The notes: a model not told the origin generated them from the sequence alone. DNA of 64,000 nt from Paenibacillus sp. FSL R5-0345 (GCF_000758585.1 NZ_CP009281.1:3906001-3970000); one strand, 5' to 3'. Shown: positions 1-8,717, counted from the stretch's first letter. Made by a program: numbers and translations.

Positions 1-811
1 TCTTCGGACAACATGAGTTGTGAACGCATAACTCCGGCTCACGATTCATGAGTACAAGAAGCATATTCTCGAAAATGCGAATGGGAAGCTCTGGATACCC
101 CTCGTTGTACCACAAGTCAAATGTACGGCATAAAAACACTCCGTATTGTTCAGGTGTAATTCGGAAGCGTCCATGCATATCACTATTTTGTGAAACAAAA
201 TCCATGCAAGGGATAAACTGAATATAAGGAAATTTATGTTCTTGGTAAAATGACATCAACTCATCTGGTCTCGTCACGTTATCCTCATGAATCACCGTCA
301 AAATGCTATACTCCACACCCTCATTCTGTAAATGACGAATTCCACGCATAACTAAATCATAACTTCCTTTTCCCGATCCCGTTATACGATGAGAATCATG
401 AATAGGCTCAGGACCGTCCAGACTTATCCCGACCAAAAAGTTATACCGTTTAAAAAATTTCGCCCATTTCTCATTAATAAGCGTTCCGTTGGTCTGCAGC
501 GCATTACTTATCATCGTATGAGGTGGAGCGTACTTCGCCTGCAGTGAAATCACTTGTTCAAAATACGGAAGTCCGGCTAATAGCGGCTCCCCTCCCTGCC
601 AAGAAAAAGTCGCTATCCCTGAAGATCTACTCATGTACTGAGCGATAAACCGCTCTAAAAGATTCGTATCCATCACTCGGATCGGTTGATGAGGATGTCC
701 TCCTGCTTTGCTGTAATAGCAATAATCACAGGCTAAATTACAATCCTCTGAGACGGTTTTCCACATGACATGAAGCGTCTCAGGCTTCGAGGTCTGTATG
801 TATGTTGTCAT
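1..811 (-). CDS. Radical SAM/SPASM protein, anaerobic sulfatase-maturase-like (3' end outside window)
   Basis: Open frame of 270 codons starting with ATG at 811 and running off the left edge. Near the N-terminus it has CNLACDYCY, the CxxxCxxC motif that binds the SAM-cleaving iron-sulfur cluster, then FSWQGGEPLL (the GGEP SAM-contact motif) and GISLDGP. This order is typical of the anaerobic sulfatase-maturating (anSME) and SPASM peptide-modifying enzymes. Cysteines at the visible C-terminal end (PELCVHNSCC) look like the start of the SPASM auxiliary-cluster region, which is cut off. An AGGAGT ribosome site lies about 12 nt before the ATG. No sulfatase or obvious substrate is in the window, so the substrate is unknown. 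Family call is strong; the sulfatase-maturase role is inference. Confidence 0.85.
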   Translation of the reverse strand, partial: MTTYIQTSKPETLHVMWKTVSEDCNLACDYCYYSKAGGHPHQPIRVMDTNLLERFIAQYMSRSSGIATFSWQGGEPLLAGLPYFEQVISLQAKYAPPHTMISNALQTNGTLINEKWAKFFKRYNFLVGISLDGPEPIHDSHRITGSGKGSYDLVMRGIRHLQNEGVEYSILTVIHEDNVTRPDELMSFYQEHKFPYIQFIPCMDFVSQNSDMHGRFRITPEQYGVFLCRTFDLWYNEGYPELPIRIFENMLLVLMNREPELCVHNSCCPK

Positions 812-840
812 ACGATTTTGCCACTCCTATGTATTTTTTG

Positions 841-854
841 TTAAAGCGCTTACT
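841..854 (-). promoter_or_regulatory. Possible catabolite-response element (CcpA box)
   Basis: The sequence ttaaagcgcttact agrees with the consensus TGAAAGCGCTTTCA at 11 of 14 positions. It lies about 30 nt upstream of the radical SAM start codon, where a CcpA roadblock or repression site would be expected. Seen as a motif only. Confidence 0.35.
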
Positions 855-930
855 TATTGCTTCAATTAAATCATAGGTACGTATGTCAACGATGAGCAAA
901 ACATCATAGTTTGTCGAATATCCGGAGATA

Positions 931-983
931 AAAAAACTGCACTCCCTATTGTCTGTTGAGACAAAGTAATGGAGGTGCAGTTT
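931..983 (-). terminator. Rho-independent terminator after the 101-residue gene
   Basis: Arms ctgcactcc (937-945) and ggaggtgcag (971-980) pair with one bulge. On the minus strand the stem is followed by a run of six T. It lies just past the stop of the 1025-1330 gene and separates that gene from the radical SAM gene. Confidence 0.7.
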
Positions 984-1024
984 CTTTGAGGATGAGTCTA
1001 ACGGTAGTTAGACACTACGTCTTA

Positions 1025-1330
1025 TTAATTACGAACGTATTCTTTATTTGCTGTTTCCAACATTGATTTCCAATCCGCAAACTTCGTCTCCCTCACCACA
1101 TGACGATCAAAAAGTTCATCAGGTATGTCATCAACATCTTCTTCTGACTTTACTTGAAAGTTCCCTTTGATTAGAAACTCATCGAAGCTCTTGCAATTGG
1201 AATACTTACTCATAAACGCTTCATTAAACAACTTCTCAAAAGAGATGTGATTGGGATCTTCTTGATTCATTTTCTGACCTTGTAGCTCATTCATCAATTC
1301 TTCCATGGTCATTGGTTTTTGTCTTCTCAA
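1025..1330 (-). CDS. Conserved hypothetical protein, 101 aa
   Basis: A hydrophilic, acidic 101-residue protein without signal peptide or membrane segment. It has a run resembling a small family of uncharacterised Bacillales proteins I recall (SFEKLFNEAFM, KSFDEFL, IPDELFDRHV). It contains one cysteine. A clear AGGAGTGG ribosome site precedes the start (minus strand of about 1334-1345) and a terminator follows, so it is probably a single-gene unit. No catalytic motif was recognised. Its position upstream of a radical SAM enzyme is suggestive of a substrate, but the intervening terminator argues against a joint operon. Confidence 0.7.
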   Translation of the reverse strand: MRRQKPMTMEELMNELQGQKMNQEDPNHISFEKLFNEAFMSKYSNCKSFDEFLIKGNFQVKSEEDVDDIPDELFDRHVVRETKFADWKSMLETANKEYVRN

Positions 1331-1492
1331 ATTACCACTCCTAATTTTCCAATATGGTTTCAGACTATCATGTTAATCCATAAATCACACGAATCCTAAG
1401 CTTAACATAATTTTCACTATTTTACCTTTCGATTTTCAATTTAATACGTCGAAAAAAAGTCCCTAATCACAGAATGAGAATATCAATCCTAA

Positions 1493-1530
1493 CAAAAAGC
1501 CTCCCTTATACATATAAGGAAGGCTTTTTC
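1493..1530 (-). terminator. Terminator of tyrS
   Basis: Near-perfect hairpin (aaaaagcctcccttata / tataaggaaggcttttt) immediately downstream of the tyrS stop, with T-runs on both strands. Confidence 0.85.
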
Positions 1531-1542
1531 GCACTATTTCCT

Positions 1543-2802
1543 CTAGGACAATTTCACCAAGCTGTAGTTTTTCTTCCCTTTACGGATAATGATAAACCGG
1601 CCACCGATAGCTTCGCTAGCTGTAACTTCAAGTCCAACATCGCTAACTTTCTCACCATTCATGGAGATTGCTCCTTTGGTGATATCCTCACGCGCTTGAC
1701 GCTTGGATGGCTCAATACCGAGATCAACTAGCCATTCCACGATATTCTTGGATTCCAAAGTCGTTTCGTAAGTCGGCATTTCCTTGAAGCCTTGCTCGAT
1801 CTCATCAGCAGTTAGGGACTTGATATCTCCACTGAACAAAGCAGCAGTAATGCGTTTAGCTTGCTCTAGTAATTCTTCACCATGCACGAATCTTGTCATT
1901 TCTTCGGCAAGTGTTTTTTGCGCTTCACGTTTATGCGGTTCGGTCTGTACTTTTTCAGCAAGCGCATCAATTTGCTCTTTAGACAGGAATGTAAAGTACT
2001 TCAAGTATTTCACAACATCACGGTCATCAGTGTTCGCCCAGAACTGGTAGAACTCAAATGCCGTCGTTTTGTTCGGATCCAGCCAAATGGCTCCCCCAGC
2101 TGATTTACCGAATTTCGTACCATCGGCTTTCAACATCAGTGGGATAGTAAGTCCAAATGCTACAGCCTCAGAGCCTTCTTTTCTACGGATTAAATCCAGA
2201 CCGCTTGTAATGTTCCCCCACTGATCCGAGCCACCAATTTGCAGCTGCACATCTTCATGTTTGTATAGATGCAGGTAATCTAGAGATTGCAGGATTTGGT
2301 AGGAGAATTCTGTAAAGGAAATTCCGCTGTCCAATCTGCTCGCTACAACATCCTTGGCAAGCATCGAATTGATGCTGAAGTTCTTCCCGTAGTCACGCAA
2401 AAATTCGATAACATTGATTTTATGCGTCCAATCGTAGTTGTTGACCATGCGGATTTGATTATCGCCATCGGTCACGAACAGTTTTTTCATCTGAGCAGTA
2501 AGTGCATCAACATTCGCTTGCACTTGCTCCAATGTTTGCAAAGAGCGCTCGGACTGGCGTCCACTTGGATCACCGATCGTACCAGTAGCACCACCAATTA
2601 GAATTACTGGGCGGTGTCCCGCAAGTTGGAATCTCTTGAGTACCATGAACGGAATCAAGTGGCCAATATGCATACTGTCACCCGTTGGATCTACACCGCA
2701 GTACACTGAAACGGATTTCTGGTTGGTCAATTCTTTAAGCCCTTCGGCATCGGTTTGTTGATTGATGGCATCGCGCCATTCTAGTTCGTCGATAATATTC
2801 AT
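1543..2802 (-). CDS. tyrS: Tyrosine--tRNA ligase
   Basis: Class I aminoacyl-tRNA synthetase of 419 residues, the usual length for bacterial TyrRS. It activates tyrosine with ATP and charges tRNA-Tyr in the cytoplasm. The HIGH signature is at residues 45-48 (MHIGHLIPF) and the KMSKS-like loop is KFGKS at 230-234. The tyrosine pocket region TEFSYQILQSLDY is present. The C-terminal 70 or so residues form an S4 RNA-binding domain (IEPSKRQAREDI, GEKVSDVG). It is preceded by a T-box leader and followed by its own terminator, so it is a single-gene unit controlled by tRNA-Tyr charging. Confidence 0.97.
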   Translation of the reverse strand: MNIIDELEWRDAINQQTDAEGLKELTNQKSVSVYCGVDPTGDSMHIGHLIPFMVLKRFQLAGHRPVILIGGATGTIGDPSGRQSERSLQTLEQVQANVDALTAQMKKLFVTDGDNQIRMVNNYDWTHKINVIEFLRDYGKNFSINSMLAKDVVASRLDSGISFTEFSYQILQSLDYLHLYKHEDVQLQIGGSDQWGNITSGLDLIRRKEGSEAVAFGLTIPLMLKADGTKFGKSAGGAIWLDPNKTTAFEFYQFWANTDDRDVVKYLKYFTFLSKEQIDALAEKVQTEPHKREAQKTLAEEMTRFVHGEELLEQAKRITAALFSGDIKSLTADEIEQGFKEMPTYETTLESKNIVEWLVDLGIEPSKRQAREDITKGAISMNGEKVSDVGLEVTASEAIGGRFIIIRKGKKNYSLVKLS

Positions 2803-2875
2803 TGCCTAACACCCCTTAAATTAGTAGATAACCTATTGATGAAGTGAAACATATAAACCCTTATATTTAAAAAAC

Positions 2876-3148
2876 AAAAAATCGCCCCTTGTCTATTGTA
2901 GACATAGGGACGATTGAATAACCGTGTTACCACCCAGATTGCATCAATGAAACATTAAGCTAAAGCACAGCATTGATGCCACTCGTGACGAGATATCGTT
3001 CGCCATTCCGCTCGGGGTTAGCCGAGATACTCCAAAGTGTAATTCGTACTCTTAGTGTGTACCGGGTTTCATCAACCCCCGGCTTTCTGGAACAGGGACT
3101 AAGCTACTACTGGGCTTCTTCAACGTATATCGTTTATAAGATTACAGC
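2876..3148 (-). promoter_or_regulatory. T-box riboswitch of tyrS
   Basis: The minus strand carries the conserved T-box sequence GGGTGGTAACACGG (2922-2935), which forms the antiterminator and binds the uncharged tRNA 3' end. It is followed by a terminator stem (2879-2917) with a T-run. Upstream is a roughly 200-nt structured stem I region. A TAC tyrosine codon in the context AATTACAC (3039-3041) fits the specifier position, after paired CTTAG/CTAAG segments. The leader probably lets transcription continue into tyrS when tRNA-Tyr is uncharged. Confidence 0.93.
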
Positions 3149-3149
3149 C

Positions 3150-3178
3150 AGTATAGAGAAATAATTCTTCAATGTCAA
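3150..3178 (-). promoter_or_regulatory. SigA promoter of tyrS
   Basis: On the minus strand TTGACA (3178-3173), a 17-bp spacer and TATACT (3155-3150), an almost consensus housekeeping promoter placed directly upstream of the T-box leader. Confidence 0.85.
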
Positions 3179-3284
3179 CTATCTTAAGCTGAGAATCCTA
3201 AGACACACTCCTGCTGTGATGCACTACTAGGCATTTCCATCTTTTTTCTGTTACAATTACGGAAAAAGAGGTGAACGAATCCGC

Positions 3285-3731
3285 ATGCTTGATCCTATCG
3301 ATAATCATATTTTGCAGCGGCTGGCCCAAAACAGCAGAATATCCTATACTGATCTGGCTAAAGAAGTTAATTTATCCAGTGTAGCGGTAAAAGACCGTAT
3401 TGATCGGCTCGTCAACCAAGGAATCATTGAGCAATTTTCTATTGTCATTAGCGCGGAGAAGCTTGGCAAGAAAATTTCCGCTTATCTGGAACTTGAAGTA
3501 GAGCCTGCTCATTTAAATCATATTGTCGAAGTCCTGAAAGAAAACGAACGCGTTGCAGTACTTTATGAAATGACTGGTCCTTGCATTCTTCACATCCATA
3601 TTCTGGTTGAGAATCTTGAAGAGATGGAACGGTTTATGCATGAATCAATCTACTGTCTGGATGGTCTAGTACGTGTAGAAAACCAAATTTTATTAAAGCG
3701 CCACAAAAATCAGGATGGTCTAAATATATAA
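3285..3731 (+). CDS. Lrp/AsnC family transcriptional regulator
   Basis: 148 residues, the standard length for this family. The N-terminal winged helix-turn-helix is visible (IDNHILQRLAQNSRISYTDL, then VNLSSVAVKDRIDRLVNQGII), followed by the RAM ligand-sensing domain of alpha/beta type (ISAYLELEVEPAHL, GPCILHIHILVENLEEMERF). Members bind DNA as dimers or octamers and respond to amino acids. An aaagaggtgaac ribosome site precedes the ATG. It is transcribed alone on the plus strand between tyrS and the amidase gene, so no target can be assigned from context. Confidence 0.92.
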   Translation: MLDPIDNHILQRLAQNSRISYTDLAKEVNLSSVAVKDRIDRLVNQGIIEQFSIVISAEKLGKKISAYLELEVEPAHLNHIVEVLKENERVAVLYEMTGPCILHIHILVENLEEMERFMHESIYCLDGLVRVENQILLKRHKNQDGLNI

Positions 3732-3735
3732 AAAA

Positions 3736-3766
3736 AGAACCGGCTAAATAAGACGGTTCTTTTTCT
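3736..3766 (+). terminator. Terminator of the Lrp-family gene
   Basis: Stem agaaccg / cggttct followed by tttttctt, starting a few bases after the stop codon. Confidence 0.85.
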
Positions 3767-3814
3767 TAAATGGATACTGAAGGATATAATCGAATAATTG
3801 CTAATTAATTCACT

Positions 3815-5365
3815 CTACTCTGTTTTAGATAGCTTAGCTTTATAAAAATTCGCAAAATATTCGCTGACCTCAATCTTCTCTTTTACAACTTCTATTGGAG
3901 CAACGAGCTTAACGATTTCACCATTGTACACTCCTGTCGTCGCCCCGACTTTCATCTCAAGCACATTGTTATTGTAGCTTATAGTAACTGTCTGAGTAGT
4001 CGGTTTCCAACTCACCTTCGCACCAAAACCTTCAAAGCTGCTACGTAATCCCACAGCCTTACGCTCCGAATCACCGAATTGACCTTTATCGATCAAAGCA
4101 TGCACTCCCCAGTTTCCATCCACTACTTGTGTGATTCCGAAATCCGTTGACACAGACATCAGGGAGTACGCTTCATCCTCGCTCAAATTCATTCCGTCCA
4201 TTAAAAAATCTTTTGTTTTATGAGCAGCATCTTTCATCGCTTTGTCGATGGATGAGTTTTTAAAGATATCTTTTTGTGCACTAGCTCCAAGTGCCTCCAA
4301 ATAATTCGCGTAACTGAACCCATGTACGACCCATTCATTCTCGTTCTCTAGTAATGGGAAACTTAATCCATTCAGTTTTTTGTTAAGCGTCGCTTTTTTA
4401 TGAAGAACGACTTGAATATCACCCGTCACGGATGTCTCGATAGCAGTTCCGTTAATTTCGGCATCCCCTTGCCCCGCATGCGGATCACCAATCGACAGTA
4501 GCGCCCCTGGTACAGATACAGGATAATACATCGTTGCACCTTCAGTAATACGCCAATCATCTACGTTGCCACCATTGTAAGAAGGGGGTACTGAATCTAC
4601 GATGTCCGCTTCTTTAGGTGCAACACCCATTGTACCGAAGTGTAGACGTACCGGAATTTTCACACCTTTCAATACATCAAAGTTCTTATCAATCGTATTA
4701 TGGTCTACAATTACGCCTGGGTAGTCGATTGTCGGGTGCACTTGACCATCCGGATCAGTCTGAACAGTCCATTTATAATTATAAACAGCTGTTGCATAAT
4801 CTGTTCCACCCTCTGTATCCATCTCATAGATGGTGACCACTTCACGTTTTTTCGGCTCCTCCACCATATCTCCGTACAGATAACCCCAGTTCGCCGCGGC
4901 ATTCACGCCATAGGTTTTGCCAGCGTATTTGTCATTGCCATTAGGTCTTAGCTTCATGTCCAGAATTTTCACTTCCAGAACATCCCCTGGTTCAGCACCT
5001 TCTACAGCAATAGGTCCCGTCATAATATGTACGCCTGGCCCGCGAAGCGCTTCGTTCTTCTCCCCCTTTATCCAGTGAAAAATATCTTCGACTCCCGCAT
5101 CCCCCTTAATCATTCGATCGTAATCATCACCGGAATGATGGGTAATGGCTTCAACCGTTACAATATCACCTGATTGTACCGTTAAAGCTGGATCACCCTT
5201 ACCGATATTCCCCCACCGAACAGTCTCAGAATTTGCCTTCAGCACATGCGTTATCGGTGTATTCTGACCTTTATTTGTGTCAGCATACATAACATTAAAT
5301 GATGTTCCCGCTAGTAAAACCGCTGATAAAATAACACTGGTTTTGCGAAAAGTTTGTTTTTTCAT
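3815..5365 (-). CDS. Secreted acetamidase/formamidase-family protein with C-terminal stalk domain
   Basis: 516 residues. Residues 1-29 are a Sec signal peptide (MKKQTFRKTSVILSAVLLAG, cut near MYA-DT). The bulk (about 40-400) matches the FmdA/AmdA acetamidase/formamidase family: HHSGDDYDRM, GPIAVEGAEPGDVLEVKI, HFGTMGVAP and the metal-site-like LLSIGDPHAGQGDAEINGT. Such enzymes hydrolyse formamide or short amides to ammonia and the acid. The final 80 or so residues (GLRSSFEGFGAKVSWKPTTQ, TVTISYNNN) resemble the copper-amine-oxidase N-terminal-like stalk domain common in secreted Paenibacillus proteins. Family members are usually cytoplasmic, so secretion plus the stalk fusion is unusual. GAGGAGG precedes the ATG. 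Substrate not determinable. Confidence 0.88.
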   Translation of the reverse strand: MKKQTFRKTSVILSAVLLAGTSFNVMYADTNKGQNTPITHVLKANSETVRWGNIGKGDPALTVQSGDIVTVEAITHHSGDDYDRMIKGDAGVEDIFHWIKGEKNEALRGPGVHIMTGPIAVEGAEPGDVLEVKILDMKLRPNGNDKYAGKTYGVNAAANWGYLYGDMVEEPKKREVVTIYEMDTEGGTDYATAVYNYKWTVQTDPDGQVHPTIDYPGVIVDHNTIDKNFDVLKGVKIPVRLHFGTMGVAPKEADIVDSVPPSYNGGNVDDWRITEGATMYYPVSVPGALLSIGDPHAGQGDAEINGTAIETSVTGDIQVVLHKKATLNKKLNGLSFPLLENENEWVVHGFSYANYLEALGASAQKDIFKNSSIDKAMKDAAHKTKDFLMDGMNLSEDEAYSLMSVSTDFGITQVVDGNWGVHALIDKGQFGDSERKAVGLRSSFEGFGAKVSWKPTTQTVTISYNNNVLEMKVGATTGVYNGEIVKLVAPIEVVKEKIEVSEYFANFYKAKLSKTE

Positions 5366-5422
5366 AATTTTATCCTCCTCAGCTTATTTTAATGTTAGTT
5401 TATATAACATTTTGTGTTTTTG

Positions 5423-5451
5423 AGTATAACAGATGATTTAAGGATTAACAA
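5423..5451 (-). promoter_or_regulatory. Candidate SigA promoter of the amidase gene
   Basis: Minus-strand TTGTTA (5451-5446), 17-bp spacer and TATACT (5428-5423), about 60 nt upstream of the start codon. Confidence 0.6.
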
Positions 5452-5575
5452 TATAAATATTTTCTCTATTTTTACTTTAAATAATAAATCGCAATGATTA
5501 TGTACCTTTAATAATCCAAGCCAACACCTTTGAGACTGCTCGTTTGATATTCTTGCCTTCCCCTTTTTTAGCAAT

Positions 5576-5612
5576 AAAAAACGCCTTCACTTATGAACAA
5601 AGTGACGACGTT
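5576..5612 (-). terminator. Terminator after the HEAT-repeat gene
   Basis: Arms cgccttcactt / aagtgacgacg form a stem with a long T-run on the minus strand, about 30 nt beyond the stop of the 5644-6453 gene. Confidence 0.75.
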
Positions 5613-5643
5613 TTATCTCAATTAAAAGTGAACCTTTTTTTCA

Positions 5644-6453
5644 TTATTGATTAGTAATACTTCTTGTAGCCCGGGTTACGATCCGTTTCGTTGCCTTTGT
5701 ATCTGAGGACATCAACCAATTCTCACTAAGCTGCAGCACCCAATCCGGATTGCTTTTACTCGCATCGTTCAACCAATTACTTACAGAATCCTGAACGTAT
5801 TTCACTGAATCTGACTTCAGTGGTTCTAATAGCGGAAGTGCAATTACCGGGTCCTCTTTAAGCGCAGTAATATGCTTCGCCCACACACCATGCGGCCGCG
5901 TCAATTCGATCGCATATCTCCTTATATTCGGATCTTGATCATGAACCCAGCGCTCTAATAACTTAATAGATTCGTGCAACTCTGTAATTACTGATTCCCT
6001 TAAAGCCATCCATGAAATCTCGCGTACCCCAAAATGATCATCCGCTGCAAAAGGACGGATAGCCGTTAGCTTTTGCGATAAACTTAAAGATTGATTTAGA
6101 CCTATCATATAGGCAGCCCAACAGCGGACACTATCGGAAAGATGCTGCGCTAAAGCTGTGAATAAAGAGGATTGTTCCCGCTCAGATTTACTCTCTAATA
6201 CCTGTTGTAACTCACGCGCAATGGCTGGTATCAGCTTCATGATTCTCTTTTCGGATAAATCGCTCAGCCTTTGCAAAATAGGGTTGGATTCCTGTCCAAA
6301 ACCTAGCTCGTCCATCACTTTTTCCAGCAGCACAAGATGATCCACAGCAAGCCATTCCGTTAAATTTACAGTCTGTAATTGTCCTTTATGTAACAGTTCA
6401 ACAACCTCAGTCGGAATATCGCTAACTTTTCGAGCTCCCTTCCTATGCTCCAT
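5644..6453 (-). CDS. AlkC/AlkD-like DNA alkylation repair (HEAT-repeat) protein
   Basis: 269 residues of alpha-helical HEAT-like repeats without membrane segments. The C-terminal half carries the features of the AlkC/AlkD DNA glycosylase superfamily: FGVREISWMALRES, DQDPNIRRYAIELTRPHGVW and KYVQDSVSNWLNDASKSNPD. These proteins remove 3-methyladenine or related alkylated bases. The AlkC-type ending (QDSVSNWLNDASK) is the best match. A GAAGGGA ribosome site precedes the ATG at 6453. It is probably a single-gene unit with its own terminator. Enzymatic activity is inferred from the family and not from a proven catalytic residue. Confidence 0.8.
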   Translation of the reverse strand: MEHRKGARKVSDIPTEVVELLHKGQLQTVNLTEWLAVDHLVLLEKVMDELGFGQESNPILQRLSDLSEKRIMKLIPAIARELQQVLESKSEREQSSLFTALAQHLSDSVRCWAAYMIGLNQSLSLSQKLTAIRPFAADDHFGVREISWMALRESVITELHESIKLLERWVHDQDPNIRRYAIELTRPHGVWAKHITALKEDPVIALPLLEPLKSDSVKYVQDSVSNWLNDASKSNPDWVLQLSENWLMSSDTKATKRIVTRATRSITNQ

Positions 6454-6562
6454 AGAAATCGTCCCTTCATCTATGATTTGAAAGCTTAAATCACCTTCAT
6501 GTCATATTTAGGATACCGTTATTTCTAAAAATAAAGCTGTAATCTCGTTTACATCTCGATTG

Positions 6563-7246
6563 CTATGTTATATTTCTTTCCAAAATCTTGTCTCGATGAA
6601 CATAGATAGTTCTGAACCCTGTCTGAATCACCTCAGCTTTCACCAATTCTTGCAGCGCTACCGTAACCGCTTCTCTGCTCGCACCAATCAAATTAGCGAT
6701 TTCTTGATGTGACAGCGGAACATCAATTCTGAATAAATTATCCTCATTCTTAACTCCTAACTGATCAGAAAGCTTTAAGAGAACGCACAATATTTTATCA
6801 TGGAGATTTCCGATGGCTAGATTTTGCGATAACTGACTCATACTTTTTATTCGATCACTCAACACTTGCATTAACGACATCAAGAATCTAGGTCGAGTAG
6901 CTACGAATTCTTCAAATCTTACAGAATCAATTGTACAGATATGACACTCTTCCATTGCTTCAATGTAATGATCTCTGGTTCCAAACGAAATCACATTCAT
7001 TTCACCAAAAACATTACCCTCACTCAGAATATCCGACGTAAACTGCTTCCCGTCTGAATTCAAGCGGTATAAGCGAACCTTTCCTTTTTTCACAAAAAAT
7101 AATCCCTCAGAAAAGGTTGTCGGTGTTTGGATATATGTATTTTTCGGGACTACTGTTATGCGAGTTAACTCTTCCATTTCTATTAAATCTTCGAGCGCTA
7201 ACGATTGAAGCAAATTAAATTGAGATAAATAATGAATAGTCTCCAT
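6563..7246 (-). CDS. Crp/Fnr family transcriptional regulator
   Basis: 227 residues. The N-terminal cyclic-nucleotide-binding-like beta barrel (FFVKKGKVRLYRLNSDGKQF, GNVFGEMNVIS) is followed by a long dimerisation helix and a winged helix-turn-helix (PLSHQEIANLIGASREAVTV). The phosphate-binding-cassette arginine of cAMP receptors is absent (GTRDHYIEA), and no Fnr-type N-terminal cysteine cluster is seen, so the ligand is unknown. AGGAGGGG precedes the ATG. It lies just downstream of the LLM oxidoreductase terminator and is probably transcribed alone. Confidence 0.9.
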   Translation of the reverse strand: METIHYLSQFNLLQSLALEDLIEMEELTRITVVPKNTYIQTPTTFSEGLFFVKKGKVRLYRLNSDGKQFTSDILSEGNVFGEMNVISFGTRDHYIEAMEECHICTIDSVRFEEFVATRPRFLMSLMQVLSDRIKSMSQLSQNLAIGNLHDKILCVLLKLSDQLGVKNEDNLFRIDVPLSHQEIANLIGASREAVTVALQELVKAEVIQTGFRTIYVHRDKILERNIT

Positions 7247-7295
7247 TGCCCCTCCTGTGTCTTAAAACGTTATTCATTTCTTTAGTATACCTTAC

Positions 7296-7325
7296 AAAAA
7301 AAGCCGCGTCCTAAGGACGCAGCTT
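7296..7325 (-). terminator. Terminator after the LLM oxidoreductase gene
   Basis: Stem of about 10 bp (gccgcgtcc / ggacgcagc) with a T7 run on the minus strand, directly after the stop at 7331. Confidence 0.88.
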
Positions 7326-7330
7326 ACTCA

Positions 7331-8386
7331 TTAACGATTACTTGCTTCCCAGCGCGCGATTTCTTCACGAACACGAGGGGCTACTTCCGTTCCCAACAGT
7401 CTAATGGCTTGCATAACATCCTCATGAGGCATCGTACCGTGGGGCACATGTAAAAAGAATCGCGTAATCCCCACCTCCTTGCGAAGATGAATGATTTTGT
7501 TAGCAACAGTTTCTGGATCACCTACGTACAGAGCACCGTCAAAGCTGCAAGCTGCATCATAATCGGAACGATGGTATGGAGGTGTCCCTTTTTCCTTCGC
7601 CCGCACATTGGTCCGAGCATGCGTTGAAGGGAAAAACTTCTCCAACGCTAATTCATTAGTCTCTGCAATAAACCCGTGAGAGTGTGAGGCAATAGGCAAG
7701 CTTGAGATATCGTACCCGGCTTCAGCCGCAGCTGTCTTGTAAAGCCGCACATGTGACGCGTAATCAAGCGGTTTAACATTCCCAATAATCGCTAAAACAA
7801 AAGGTAATCCTAAGGATCCTGTGCGGATTGCAGACTCTGGACTTCCGGCACTCCCAATCCAAATCGGCAGCGGATCTTGAACCGGTCGCGGGTAAATTCC
7901 CAGATTGTTTATGGCTGCGCGATGTTTGCCGCTCCAGGTTACTTTTTCTGACTTTTGAATAGCTAGTAGCAATTCCAGCTTCTCATTGAACAGCTCTTCA
8001 TAATCCTTCAGATCGTAACCGAATAAAGGAAAGGACTCTGTAAACGAACCACGGCCGATCATAATTTCCGCACGTCCGTTTGATATCCCGTCCAGCGTTG
8101 CAAAGTCTTGAAATACACGAACAGGATCTGCTGAAGACAATATCATTACCGCACTGGTCAATCGAATTTTCGAAGTCATCGATGCAGCCGCAGCTAACAC
8201 AACTGCAGGTGATGAAGCCGCATAATCAGAACGATGATGCTCTCCCACTCCATATACATCTAGCCCCACCTCTTCGGCAAGTACAATTTCCTCCACTACT
8301 TCACGTAGTCGCTCTGCATGACTTATTGTCTCACCCGTATGGGCATCGGGGGTTGTCTCAACAAATGTGCTAACTCCAAGTTCCAC
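7331..8386 (-). CDS. LLM class (luciferase-like) flavin-dependent oxidoreductase
   Basis: 351 residues with a luciferase-like monooxygenase TIM-barrel pattern: ELGVSTFVETTPDAHTGE, VGLDVYGVGEHHRSDYAAS, FQDFATLDGISNGRAEIMIG and PIWIGSAGSPESA. These enzymes use reduced FMN or F420 supplied by a partner. The start is GTG at 8386, chosen because AGGAGG stands 9 nt upstream and no in-frame ATG fits. It has its own terminator. The electron donor and substrate are not indicated by neighbours. Confidence 0.9.
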   Translation of the reverse strand: MELGVSTFVETTPDAHTGETISHAERLREVVEEIVLAEEVGLDVYGVGEHHRSDYAASSPAVVLAAAASMTSKIRLTSAVMILSSADPVRVFQDFATLDGISNGRAEIMIGRGSFTESFPLFGYDLKDYEELFNEKLELLLAIQKSEKVTWSGKHRAAINNLGIYPRPVQDPLPIWIGSAGSPESAIRTGSLGLPFVLAIIGNVKPLDYASHVRLYKTAAAEAGYDISSLPIASHSHGFIAETNELALEKFFPSTHARTNVRAKEKGTPPYHRSDYDAACSFDGALYVGDPETVANKIIHLRKEVGITRFFLHVPHGTMPHEDVMQAIRLLGTEVAPRVREEIARWEASNR

Positions 8387-8662
8387 TTTTCATTTCCTCC
8401 TAATGTCTGCGCGCCCGCATTTTTCTCTGGATGTAATTGGTTAAATATTCATGATTTCTATGAATCAAGAAACCCATTATAATAGGATTCCCCAATAATT
8501 CCAACTATTTTAGATCCCCTCGATTATAGATCGGACAGTGGAGCCGTTATTTTAATGATTTTGTCCATCATCCGAAGTGGCAAGGCAATACTCGAGCTGG
8601 ATGCAGCACATAATTAAACTGGGACTAAGCTACTAATTTGATGCATCGGCGATTTACCAAGA
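8387..8662. other. Intergenic region, no gene seen
   Basis: About 275 bases between the oxidoreductase start and the next terminator. It holds the promoter region of the 7331-8386 gene and no convincing open frame. A 15-base match (gggactaagctacta, 8621-8635) to the tyrS T-box stem I was noticed, but no T-box sequence follows. Confidence 0.5.
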
Positions 8663-8708
8663 AAAAATAAAAGACCACTAAGCACCTGAAAACGGCAAGT
8701 AGTGGTCA
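8663..8708 (-). terminator. Terminator after the acyltransferase gene
   Basis: Arms gaccacta / tagtggtc enclose a 19-nt loop and are followed on the minus strand by TTTTATTTTTT. It marks the downstream end of the polysaccharide locus. Confidence 0.8.
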
Positions 8709-8717
8709 ATTTTTAAG

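Noticed and set aside
1784..2601. Several plus-strand open frames inside tyrS
   Set aside because: Antisense shadows of a well-conserved gene; no ribosome sites.
2973..3164. Plus-strand open frame of 63 codons upstream of tyrS
   Set aside because: It lies wholly in the T-box leader, is antisense to it, and has no ribosome site.
8615..8640. 15-base match gggactaagctacta to the tyrS T-box stem I, possible second T-box
   Set aside because: No GGGTGG-type T-box sequence, antiterminator or tRNA-synthetase/amino-acid gene follows. It is a chance match or a very old relic.
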